Below are positions 51,710 through 62,395 of a stretch of 64,000 bases of DNA, one piece after another. The translations under genes and the position numbers were made by a program. Each line of letters starts with the position of its first letter. The first letter of the stretch is position 1. The DNA lies in NCBI GenBank assembly GCA_029891345.1, contig CM056994.1, forward strand, positions 136,964,457-137,028,456. Direction: 5' to 3'. This DNA comes from Dryococelus australis (lineage: Eukaryota; Arthropoda; Insecta; Phasmatodea; Phasmatidae). The notes beneath the pieces are model-generated. The model had not been told where the DNA came from, searched no databases, and was given only the letters and a program-made list of their open reading frames with translations.

Positions 51710-51905
51710 TTGTTATCCACAAACCACTCACGAGCTGATAGTGCTTTATGGCAGGGAGCATTGTCATGCTGAATCACATGGTTATCATCTCTGAACTGGT
51801 CTTATACCACAGACTACACACAACCAGTTAAATTGTGCCCATAGTCTTCTACCTTTAAAGTATTATGAAAGGACTGAGTCCTTTTCATAAAAATAAAAAA
51901 AACAC
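51710..51905 (-). pseudogene. Tc1/mariner-type transposase fragment
   Basis: The minus strand gives SFHNTLKVEDYG and, after interruptions, NHVIQHDNAPCHKALSA followed by REWFVDNKI. The HDNAPCH block carries the second catalytic Asp of Tc1/mariner DDE transposases, and the SFHNT segment precedes it in the same family. The first Asp and the final acidic residue are not seen, and in-frame stops interrupt the stretch. Only about 60 residues remain and no terminal repeats were found. Confidence 0.7.
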
Positions 51906-53863
51906 CTCCACACTGACAAGCCACTTCCACTAATTTTCACAGTCGGAAATATACAGGTTGTTTCAGTAAAACTATTTCAGCGAGACATTGCAGAGGCCAT
52001 AGTAAATCAGCTGAGGTGCAGTGTTTAAGAGACACGAATCAAACAAACAAAAGCCAGCATGAAGAAATCGAGTCCAGCAGGCATGTATATGAGTGAGAGG
52101 ATTACAAGGTCCATCCCCCATAAGTTATCAGGTCGCTGAGTTAGAAATTTGCATGTACACAGCATCGATGTGTGGCGGAGCCCTCGTGCGTCCATCGTGC
52201 GGCATCGTATTAAAATACCAGTGGTGAGTGAAACGCCTAGTTGAATGTGAGGAGTGGCTTATAAACTTAGAGATTGCGATACCCTATAAAGTTGGTTTGC
52301 TGAACGTGTTAACATCTGAATTTGAGCATTAATCAAGAGATTTATGCTGTTATACGAATGTAGAGTCACTAATTTCTAGTTGAGCATATTACTTTGATCA
52401 TCGCATTATAATCACTAAACTTGCAGTGAATGTTAATGTTGAATGTAAACTAATGTAAATTCTATCTTTCATAAAGTAACAAGAAGTAAAGTGTCTTTGA
52501 TGTTTAATGGTTGCCTTATTAAAGAGTTATGATTCCCCTGCTTAAAAGTGAAACCTTTAAAGGACTTCAGTTGGTACCCCCTGTAGTTATTAACACTAAG
52601 GAAGAGTAACGTTGGTGGAGGCTAGGGTATTTTCCTATCTTTTCATGATAGACAAGCGTGTAAACTCCACCAATCCCCTTTAGCCGCTTGTTCCTATATT
52701 AAATTCGTAACTTTGATATAATCACCTACCTGATTCAAACTCTTGTATATGTGTGAAAGAACAGAGTTCTTTTAAATAGTTAAAATTGCATAGGCATCAT
52801 TTTAAATAGTTACTTGTACATAGTAAAGTAAAGATATCGATATACACTCTTGTGTGCGAATTATAGTAACAAAATTCTGAGTAATGCCAGATATATACTA
52901 AGCAAGTAAGTTTCTCTTAACTTCATATGATATTTGCAAGAGAATTAAAGTGGTGTTGAAAAGGCGAGCAGCTGTCAATACGTTACAACCGAACAACCTT
53001 GCTTACCCGACAGTAGTGCGATTTTGTAGAAGGGCATTTTGCATGTCACCTCTTGTGGTTCAAGGTACAATGTGTTCTGTTGATAGAGTGCTTTATGCTT
53101 GTAGTATAGCAGTGCATGTTAAATTATTGGAAGCACTTTTTGTTTTAAGAATTTTTGGCAAAGGGTGTCCACCATGTACTCAGTAGAAATCTTGTGTGTC
53201 AGTGATAATGCATAAAATGGGGAGTCACCAGCTTTATTAGTGAGAAGTGCAATAGTTTATAAGAAAGTTTCACCATACACTGTGTGTGGTAAACCAAAAG
53301 ACATGTTTCATGCAAAGCAAATACACATAACAATACATCATATTAATGAGTAAGAGAATTAAGTCAGCCTCATCCACAGCTAAGAAACTAGTAAAGGTGG
53401 TAACTATAGACCTGTCAGAGATCAGGCGATCGATAGAGCACAAAGAAATAGAAGCACAGTCGAAGGCAGTTTACACGGCACAAAATGATGCGGCAAGTAC
53501 TGTCGGTGTCAAATATCTTGAAGGGTGGACGCTCTAGCCCTAGCTTGTCCCATCTCCTCCGGTGCGCCCTCTTAGACCGGCCTTCGGGTTTCCCCACTCC
53601 CTCGAAACATACATAATACATAAATACATAAACATCTCAAAATATACTTTTTATTAAAAGTTGCTATGATAGTAAAAAGAGTGGAACTAATAAAAATAAC
53701 GCATTTCACTTTTTACCAAACACAAGAGAGAAAACTAGTTACAAACATTTTGCGATGATTGTTTTCTGGAAACACAATACTGCACAAAAGTTTATAACAA
53801 GAATATTTTAAATGAATGTAAATGTTACTGCAATATGTGTATTTAAAAATCCTGATTTAATGT
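51906..53863. other. Unassigned DNA
   Basis: Two short plus-strand frames (52950-53186 and 53346-53537) have ordinary composition but no recognised domain. Otherwise AT-rich. Confidence 0.4.
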
Positions 53864-53963
53864 TTATGTAAAAGCATTCAGGAAAATGAGATGATACAAA
53901 AATTTGAAAGAACTTGTTGCGATCCCCTTACTATTGACGTGAAATGAAAATACACAGGATATA

Positions 53964-54723
53964 TTACAACAGTTGAGCCAATCTTGAGTCGTCGTTGTTA
54001 TTACACATTTCATGGTCACTGTATTTGCCTTGATCAGAATAGGAATCACTTGTATTATCATTGTCACTGTCATCGCCTAATTTAATTAGGAACTCGCCAA
54101 AAGCTGTCTCAATAAGGTGGCCTTTTTCCCACAATTCATCTTCAATATTCCTAACATTGGTGCAAAATCCAACCCAGTCTTCCTTCGTCACATATTCCAC
54201 AGCTTTCGTCGTTAGGCAATACTTTCTGCGTAATCCACTTTCCAAAGTTTACGGCATTCATTTGCCCATGGTAGTCACCAGTGTTGGCACTTGACTTATA
54301 AATAAAAAGGCCTCCTGGAAGAAAACCTTCATGGGATACAATGACAACAACCAGTCTGTTCGCAGCATTTCCATTTCCTAACACTCCTTCAACCTCGCCC
54401 TCTTTCTGCCAGCACTTTTTAAATGTTAAGTTAGTGTCTATCCACATTTCATCTAGGTAAAATATTTCATGGCCTTCTCCTCTAAGCTGTTTCAGCATTG
54501 TTAGATACTTAGAACACCAAACTATGACATCAGCTAGTTCTACCAGAACAGGGACAGAAGTAATGTGTAACCGAATTGCAGCCAAATTGTGGAAAACATG
54601 CACACCTACAGACAACACAGAAAAATACAAGTAGATGCTGTATACAGAAAACAGAAATAAGGAGAGAGTTGCCAGACACCTGTAGGGGATTTGCTGTTTC
54701 ATATAAATAAATACAATCCCCAT
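53964..54723 (-). pseudogene. IS630/Tc1-like transposase remnant with the core partly missing
   Basis: The minus strand has IFYLDEMWIDTNLTFKKCWQ (first catalytic Asp), NRLVVVIVSHEGFLPGG and TGDYHGQMNAVNFGKWITQ. In this family the core continues for about 100 residues with a MDNASYH block. Here it jumps directly to VTKEDWVGFC, a region normally near the C-terminus, and ends with LGDDSDNDNTSDS, an acidic tail. The join shifts frame near 54210, so an internal deletion removed the remaining catalytic residues. The family is a widespread, mostly unnamed insect transposase group. No terminal repeats identified. Confidence 0.72.
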
Positions 54724-54744
54724 TGGTCATTATCAGAACTAGTG

Positions 54745-55640
54745 GACATCATTTGGAAATCACTGTTGCCAACAAAAATAGATAAGGGTTATAGCATTAG
54801 AGAACGACACACTGGAACAATTACTAAGCAACTTAAAAAGAGTTAATCCAGGGACAAAGTGATATAACAAGGCAACTGAGAGTGATTCAACCAGTGTGGA
54901 GAAAGAAAAATTTCACAAGGAGATATTGCAAATAAGGGAGGAAATTGCCAAATTAATGCTAGGAGCGGAAAACAAATGCATGTTACAATTTGTAGATTAG
55001 TTTCGACATACAAGGCAATTCACAAATCAGGTAATTCAACAATAAAAATTTGGAAAATACATGCAAGAATTGGCCAGGCTACAAAACCAGATACAGTCAG
55101 GGAAGTGGTGCAGTAAATAGGGAAACAATCACAAATATATTAATTATAGGAAAAGGGATAACATCACACAAAACCACAATTGGGTCAAACACATATTCAA
55201 AAAAATAGTAACAGGCAGAACCTATGCGGATATTGCAGGACAAAACATACAACAAGAAGAAAAATGTAGGTTGTTAAAACAGGATACACAGAGAGACAAG
55301 CCAAAAAAAATATTGTCACATAACAGTGAAGTGTAATCACAAATTCATTTCAGTAGAGTGGTCAGGTAATAATGTAAGTGTGACAATGCAATTCAAAGTC
55401 AAAACACACAAACTGGAAAGTTTTAAAAGTTGCACAAAAATAGCAGGTCAGAATACAAAACAAGAATTACAAGAAGTGACCAAAGTCATCTTGGAAAAAA
55501 TGAGCATGATGATTGCAGGATACAGCATAGCAAAATTCTGCAAGGCGAGTTACCCAGGAAGTTTATTGGGCTATGGAATGAGGCACAGCAAATGTGCGCA
55601 ATCTGTTGTATCCAGGGGACGGTGAAAAAAACATTGTGAT
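54745..55640 (+). pseudogene. Element D Gag-like region (fossil)
   Basis: Lys/Gln/Glu-rich translation with coiled segments (EKFHKEILQIREEIAKLML, LARLQNQIQSGK). Assigned by position ahead of the protease. No convincing zinc knuckle was seen. Confidence 0.45.
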
Positions 55641-55899
55641 TTATTCCCGAACCAAGAGTTCGAATTTCAAACAAATATTACAGCACAGTCCCAGCACTTA
55701 AAAAAACAATTCGGATTGCAGCCAATCAAACTGCATACAAATACAGATGACAACAATTGTCACAAGCACAACCAAACACACACAGAACCATGTGGCGATG
55801 AGGAGATGTGGCCACACACACACCTTCTGAGAGAACAAAAGTTCCATTTACTACAAAAGAAAACAACAAGACCATCATGGCAAGATTGTATACAGGTAG

Positions 55900-56412
55900 C
55901 TGTAAAAACAATAAATATTGTGAGTGCTGCTCAAAATAAAAGGAAAACAACGATTAGCACTTTTGGACACAGGGTATAGCCGAAGCTGCATAGTGAGCAC
56001 AATAATAACAAATCCACAACGTAAACCAGCAACAGAAAAGTTTTCTTTAGTAGGGGTGACAGAAGAAATAGAATCACCGATGTTTAAAACATATATTAAG
56101 TTAAGCATAACAGGAAACACATTTTTCCAATACTTACTAGTTTTTGGCAATTAAAAAATGTATGTTATATTAGGAGTGGACTTTATCAAAGCACACAATG
56201 TGATACCATTTCTCAAACACAACATTATGTTCATAAACACTAATAATAGTGATAAAATATTACAGCTACCCTTATATACATCAGTACCAGAGAATGAACA
56301 AACATACACTATCCAATATTGCATAAATATAACTGACACAACTGAAGGAAACATGAAAAAGAATGTCATAGGCAAAATTAACAAAAATGTAGATTCATAC
56401 CAAAAATGCTAA
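55900..56412 (+). pseudogene. Element D protease region (fossil)
   Basis: ALLDTGYSRSCIV near 55950-55985 is the retropepsin active-site segment (Asp-Thr-Gly). It is followed by a YVILGVDFIKAHNV stretch near 56160-56200, the typical C-terminal part of a Gypsy protease. Confidence 0.8.
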
Positions 56413-56499
56413 CTTGTAAAAGTTATCAATGAATTCCAGGAAAGATTTTCTAACAGCATATTAGAACTAACAGAGGCCAAGAACTATCAACTTAAATAA

Positions 56500-57250
56500 A
56501 ACTTGATAACAGAAAAGCCCATACACACTAGACCATATAGAATTAGGCCACAAATAAGGGAACAACTATTAAAACATATTACTGATATGGAATATGTAGG
56601 GATAATTGAACGATTGGTTCATGCTTTGTTACGCCTAGCTTAGTAAATAGAAAAACAGAAGGTGGAATGAGATTCATAACTGACTTTCATCAACTATACC
56701 AGTATATAAAGAGGGTACAACATCGCCTCTCCAGACCAGAGGAAATTCTAAACACATTACAGAATACATAATATATTACATCATTAGACTTATTTTCGGG
56801 TTTCTATGCCATCCTAGTTAGGAAACAAGATAGATAGACACTCACATAAACAATAGATATAGTAGGACTTTAACAATCAAAAGGATGCCAATGGGATTAA
56901 GTACATCACCACAATATGTAAAACAATTCATTGATATTTTGCTACGGCCACTTAGGTGGAATACTGCGATAGCATATATAGATGATATATTCATAATAGG
57001 CAACACATTTAGAGAACACATAGCAAATATAAGTAAAGTACTAAAAAGACCACAAGAATTTAATTTTAATATCAATGCAAAGAAATGTTCATTCGAGCAA
57101 CAAGAAATCAAAACTTTAAGTCGTTATATTACACTACAAGTAATTGTCACTGAATTGGAGAAAATTAAATGCATACAACAAATTGCACCGCCAGGCAATT
57201 TAAAAGAACCAAGGACATTTTTAGGAATGGCATCCCATCTGCAATGGTAA
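56500..57250 (+). pseudogene. Element D reverse transcriptase region (fossil)
   Basis: An N-terminal stretch near 56530-56610 (RPYRIRPQIREQL) is followed by FITDFHQL-like residues near 56670. MPMGLSTSPQYVKQFIDILL and the catalytic YIDDI box lie near 56885-56990. 57210-57250 (PRTFLGMASHLQW) is the connection region. Confidence 0.85.
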
Positions 57251-58600
57251 ATACCTAATTATGCTACAGAAGCTGCTCGTGTAACTCATGAAAAACATTA
57301 CACAATACTAGTAGGGATAAAAAGTACACAAGGCCTATCTAGAGTTAAAGAACACCATACAAAATGCTCCTATTTTACAACATTTTGATGAAAACAAGAC
57401 CACAATTACTGCATGCGATGCATTGCAGACAGAAATAGGCAAATTACTGATGCAACAAGATAATAGCAAGCAGAGAAACATTATAGCTTTTGCATCTAAA
57501 TTGTTTTAAATAAACATAATAAAGTGCTCTACTACAGAAAGAGAGCTAGGCATGATAAAATACTTTTAAGTATTTTAGATTTCATTTGTATGGAAAGTCA
57601 TTTACTATAGAGATATATCACACAAGTCTTAGAATACATAAAGCTACCTAAATGCTATGGTATAGCAGCAAACTGGGAAATATATTTAAGAATTCACACA
57701 CATGTAGGCAAAAAGAAACTATTTATATTAGCACCACAGTATTACATATATAATATAATAGCAGCCCACCATGACTCCCTACAGGGAGTAAGTAACTTTG
57801 GTGTGTTTAGAACACTCCAAACATTAAAAAGGTATACTAATGGGATACAATGAATTATGATGTAACAAATTACATAAAGAATTGTCCTATTTGTCAGAAA
57901 ATTAAACAGAGCAACCAGAAACACATGGATCAGTTACAACTTATAGAGTCATTGGCCTTAGATACCAAAAGGTCGCTGCAGAAGTCAAGAAAATACAACA
58001 TATAATAGTCAGGGCAGAGTTCTTTAAGCAGATTTGTTGTCACCAGATGGTAAAAGAAATTGAAGCACAAACATGCACAAATTTAATTAAATATGTTATG
58101 TTACAGTATGGATGCCCCTAACAGATTTTAACAGATAGAGAGACTGCATTCAATAATGAGTTCATAACTAAGTTATTGAAGAAAATGCAGATAAAAAACT
58201 TCAAACCATGGTGTATATTCCGGCATGTAATGGGCTAATGGAGGCAGTGAACAAAGCTATATGTCAACAGCTAATGGCATGTGCATACAAAGATCCTGCA
58301 AGCTGGGACAAATATCTCGATTTCATTGTGCTTAGTTATAAAATAACTGCAAATACAATCACAACATTTATACCATTCTTCTTATTACACAGAGTGAACG
58401 CTTCACAGCCATCACACATGTTAACAAACAAAAACTCCCAAATGGGACAAGACTGGTGTGATAAGCTAGGAAGAGATAGAGAACAAGCAAAATTTAATTC
58501 AATGCAAGGACAACACAAACAAAAAGAACATTTCGATAAAACACACAAACTGAACATTATCAAGATAGTAATTATATATCAGATAAATCAGGGGTATTAA
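57251..58600 (+). pseudogene. Element D RNase H remnant and integrase region (fossil)
   Basis: RNase H-like residues occur near 57400-57500. The integrase zinc domain lies near 57760-57900 (a Cys pair, CPICQK). Its best kept part is 58208-58600: YIPACNGLMEAVNKAICQQL then WDKYLDFIVLSYKITAN, the end of the Gypsy integrase core, followed by a Lys/Gln-rich tail. Confidence 0.72.
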
Positions 58601-58735
58601 CTACGGTTTTCATTTCAGAGGTGAAGGAGAAATATGTTTTAGGACCACAGTGATAAGAAGGTGGCCCAGCCGCAAAATGGTGTATGTAAGGTTACATGGT
58701 AAAATAAATTAAATACACTCATCAGAGTTATAATG

Positions 58736-59690
58736 GCGAGAAGTAGGGACTAAATAGCACACATTTCTTTAAATTTATAAAGATGAAAGTTAATTAAAAC
58801 TAACAGACTACCATTTTTTATTAATCGCATTATTATAAATTTCCATACATGTTATATTAATTGAAATAATTCTTTTACTAGTAAAGATAGTAATCAAGGA
58901 TAAATGAAAAGAAAGCCCTACTTCTCCCCAGAACATATCTGGTCAATTAAATCAATCTTTTCAGGACAGAGCTCAAATAAGCACAGCACTGGAAAAAATT
59001 AATCAGCGGCAGGCAATCACCACCCAACTGATACACTAGGAGAAGTGATGTCACATACAGTGATGTTACAGTGCAGAATAATTAATAAGTTTCATAGCGT
59101 GTTTAACAATTCTTGCAACTAGAATTATTGCTTTTATCAGCTTCCAAATTGCAATCGAAACAAGCTTAATATTATGAATAACCAAAATTAGTATAATTGT
59201 TTAAAAAGAGAAAAAAAATTTCCATGCCGGCCAGCATAATGCATGCAAGTAAACCTGAAATTATACACGTAGACCGGAAATGCATAAATATATACACTAT
59301 GGCCTTAATAGCATGCAGAGAATAAAGTAAGGTAGTAGGGACAGAACATAAAGCTGACGAAGATGCATCTTATATTTCGTAACATGGCACGTAACCATGA
59401 AGCCATATGTATGTGAGAAATTCCATGATGGCAATAAAAAATGCAACGTACATCCATTTAGACCCTGCTCTCATTCAAGCAATGGCCACAAGATTGCACC
59501 AACTACCAGTATCTAATGAAGCTTCGAAAATGTTAACAGAAAGAAACCCCAGGGTACTTCAAAAAAAGTTAAACGCACTAAGTACAATAAAATATGCAGA
59601 TAAATTAATAACTACTATATGCACTTAGATAATATTGAGAGTATAAAATCTGAATAATAAGAAAATAAAAATAATGCTGTAAAATTAAAA
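58736..59690. other. Region after element D integrase, unassigned
   Basis: AT-rich. One 73-codon frame (59407-59628) is without recognised similarity. It may belong to the 3' part of element D. Confidence 0.35.
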
Positions 59691-59696
59691 AATTAT

Positions 59697-60180
59697 AGGA
59701 GGACGTTGCGGAATGTTGTAATATAAATTGTGCACGACCAAAACCTACCAAAACCATACTCCATGTAATTCGCATCTATAAAATTGTTTTGGAGGAAAAA
59801 TAGCACCAATCACACATCTTCAATCCAAGTTATGACACTACGTGACACAGTAATCATAACAATTACAAAATAAGTATATCAGAATTGATAAATGATACAT
59901 AAAAATAATGTAAAATACAAATATTCTTATCAAAGATTAGGAAATATTATTAATCCTTTCTTGTTTTAAAGGTTAGTTAGTAAATTGGTAAAGAAAATTT
60001 TGTACAAATATAGTGTCATAAGAACAATGGCAAAACCTACATAAAAGTACAAGTACATAAGATGTGTCAAAAGACATTGTAATATGTCATAGGATAGTAA
60101 TAAAAAGGGTTCCCAACACACATGAAAAGTACGGGCCAGTAAAAGCTATCTGACAAACTCCAGCCAGCGGATACCGGCCC
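59697..60180 (+). repeat. Candidate 3' LTR of element D
   Basis: A purine tract (ATAGGAGGA) at 59695-59704 is followed by TGTTGTAATATAAATTGTGC near 59712, the arrangement expected at a polypurine tract and LTR start. No second copy in the window confirms it. Confidence 0.25.
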
Positions 60181-60261
60181 ACTGTCTTATGCTGGAAGCA
60201 GCACAATGGAAATATGGACTAGTGGCTAACTGTTGGCCGACAGTGTCGGGGTCGGGGTTTT

Positions 60262-60635
60262 GGACGGCTGGATGTCTTTACAATGCCAGGCCTGTGACGG
60301 TTGGATGTTGCTGCGATGCCGGGCTTGCAACGGCAGGATGTCCCTATGATGCAGCCCGCAATGGCTGGATGTCGTTACGATGCCAGGCCTGCGACTGGAT
60401 GTCGCTGCGATACCAGGCATGTGGCGGCTGGATAAAACTATGATGCTGGAAGTGCGATGGCTGGATGCCATTACGATGCCGGGCCTGCAACGGCTGGATG
60501 CCACTACGATCCCAGGACTGCGACAGCTGGGTGTCATTACGATGCTGGGCCTGCGACGGCTGGATGTCGTTACGATGCCGGGCCTGCGGCGGCTGGATGT
60601 CGTTACAATGCCAGGCTTGCAGCGACATGATGTCC
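60262..60635. repeat. Minisatellite, 33-bp unit, about 11 copies
   Basis: The unit is of the form GACGGCTGGATGTCGTTAC plus GATGCCGGGCCTGC. Copies differ at a few positions each; two are 2-3 bp short. Because 33 is a multiple of three, frames stay open on both strands (plus 60465-60680; minus 60226-60666), giving 11-residue peptide repeats. It is GC-rich within AT-rich surroundings. Confidence 0.95.
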
Positions 60636-60767
60636 AGAAATAAGCAGTATAACCATAAAAAAACATTAAATTTTCGATAAAAAAAGTTTAATAATATTTA
60701 TTTTCTCTTTATATATATTCATTTCATCTACTTCTCAACACTTTGTATGATATGACAAACTTTTGTT

Positions 60768-60838
60768 GCCGAGTGCGGGATTCGAAACTTAAGACCCTTC
60801 AGTTGACAGTCCAGCATGCTAACCTATACACTACAGGA
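60768..60838 (-). repeat. tRNA-like sequence with pol III A and B boxes (SINE head or tRNA relic)
   Basis: On the minus strand TAGTGTATAGG fits an A box and, 34 bases on, GTTTCGAATCC fits a B box with one mismatch. The spacing is that of a tRNA. The arms between do not fold into a proper cloverleaf, so it is not a working tRNA gene. It looks like a decayed tRNA copy or the head of a tRNA-derived SINE; no tail repeat was recognised. Confidence 0.45.
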
Positions 60839-60839
60839 T

Positions 60840-61140
60840 AAGTTGCTAATACTCTCCAGTAATTAAAAATATATCATGACACAAATTAATATAAAGGAAG
60901 GTATAAATTCCTTGACAAAATAACAAATAATTTTAAAACATAGATTATTTAAAAAGTATGACTTCAGAGGCTTCAAACAAAACAGTTTTTATTAGTTTTT
61001 AATATATAGGTCGGATGGCAGTAAAGATGAAAAAAATTCAAAGTAAATAAAATGCCATAAGCTACCATATGACACATATAACCAAGAAAAAAAATGAAAA
61101 TGATTAACACATGGTCGCAAAAATGATATTGTGTCATAAA
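60840..61140. other. AT-rich spacer, nothing recognised
   Basis: No open frame or repeat end seen between the tRNA-like sequence and the satellite array. Confidence 0.45.
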
Positions 61141-62395
61141 ATGCTAGCAAACACCTTGTCTATTCAAAACACTTTACAAAAGTTTGTCTGCAAAAAGTCA
61201 TCATATTTACAAATTTATTGTGGTAAAATGCCTTGTCTCGAACATGTTACCAGCCCGGAATAAATGAGATAATGATCACCTTACTGAAAAGACAAAGGTG
61301 CTCAATGGGAATCAGAACAGAAAGATTTTTAAGATGCTTGCAACATGTTTGCTCTGTGATATCATGCCAGCATATTTTCGGTGATATCCATCTGCTATCC
61401 TAAAAGATTCAATGGCCATTGTCTTTTTTCTAATGCCAAACATTCTGTCTCAATAAAGACATTATGCTGTTGCCAACTAGCTAACATCTAGCTTATTCAA
61501 AAGACTTTCCAAAAGTTTTTGGAAAAAAAAAATAAAATTTTATCTTTATTGTGATAAAGAGCCTTGTCTTGAAAAATTTACCAGGCCAGAATAAATATGA
61601 TAATGGCCGGCTTACCGAAAAGACAAAGGTGCTGTATGGGAAACGGCCCAGAAACATTTTTATTTTAAAAAATACAGTGGGCCATTGTTTTTTTTCAAAT
61701 GGCAAACATTCGTTCTCAAAAAGACATCATAAGGTTTACAGCTAGCTAACATGTTGCCTATTCAAAAGACTTTCCAAACATTTGTCGCCAAAAAGACATC
61801 ATATTTAAATCTTTATTGTGATAAAAAGCCTTGTCTCGAAAACGTTACTGGGCTGGTGGAAATAATATATTGGCCTGCATACTGAAAATGCAAATATGGT
61901 GTATGGGAATCAGCCAAGAAAAATATTTAATGTGCTTGCAAAATATTTGCTCTGCAATATCATGCCACCATATTTTCGGTGATATTGATCTGTTACCCTA
62001 TAAAATTCATTGGGCCATTTTTTTCTTATGGCAAACATTCTTTCTCAAAAAATACATAATGCCATTAACAGCTAGCTAACATATTGACTATTCAGAACAC
62101 TTTCCAAAAGTTTGTCGACAAAAAGACATCATATTTATATCTTTATTGTGATAAAGAACCTTGTTCGAAAATGTTACCGGACCGGAATAAATAAGATAAG
62201 GGCCAGCTTACCGAAAATACAAAGATGCTGTTCGGGAATTGGCACAGAAACATTTTTAAGATGCTTGCAACAAGTTTGCTCTGCGATATCATGCCGACAT
62301 ATTCTCGGTGATATCCATATGTTATATTAAAATATACTTCTTTCTTGTGGCAAACATTTTGTCTCAAAAAAGACATCACACTGTTGTCAGATGGC
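61141..62395. repeat. Satellite array, about 330-bp unit, four copies
   Basis: Units start near 61141, 61477, 61742 and 62070. Each begins with GCTAGC(T)AACA, then TATTCAAAACACTTTCCAAAAG, a CTTTATTGTGATAAAG segment and, in three of four, TTTGCTCTGCGATATCATGCC. The second unit is about 70 bases short and lacks the last segment. The copies differ by roughly 15-20% by eye. Confidence 0.88.

Larger units (their letters stand above)
54745..58735 (+). mobile_element. Ty3/Gypsy fossil, element D (separate lineage)
   Basis: Gag-like, protease, RT and integrase parts in Gypsy order on the plus strand. The coding strand is strikingly A-rich (AAA, ACA, ATA codons), unlike A, B and C. No matching LTR pair was found in the window; the 5' end abuts the IS630-like remnant and looks truncated. 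It is broken in many places. Confidence 0.78.

Noticed and set aside
51866-51892. Near-perfect hairpin (AAAGGACT/AGTCCTTT) resembling a terminator or miRNA stem
   Set aside because: It lies inside the Tc1/mariner transposase fragment, and the arm is too short for a pre-miRNA.
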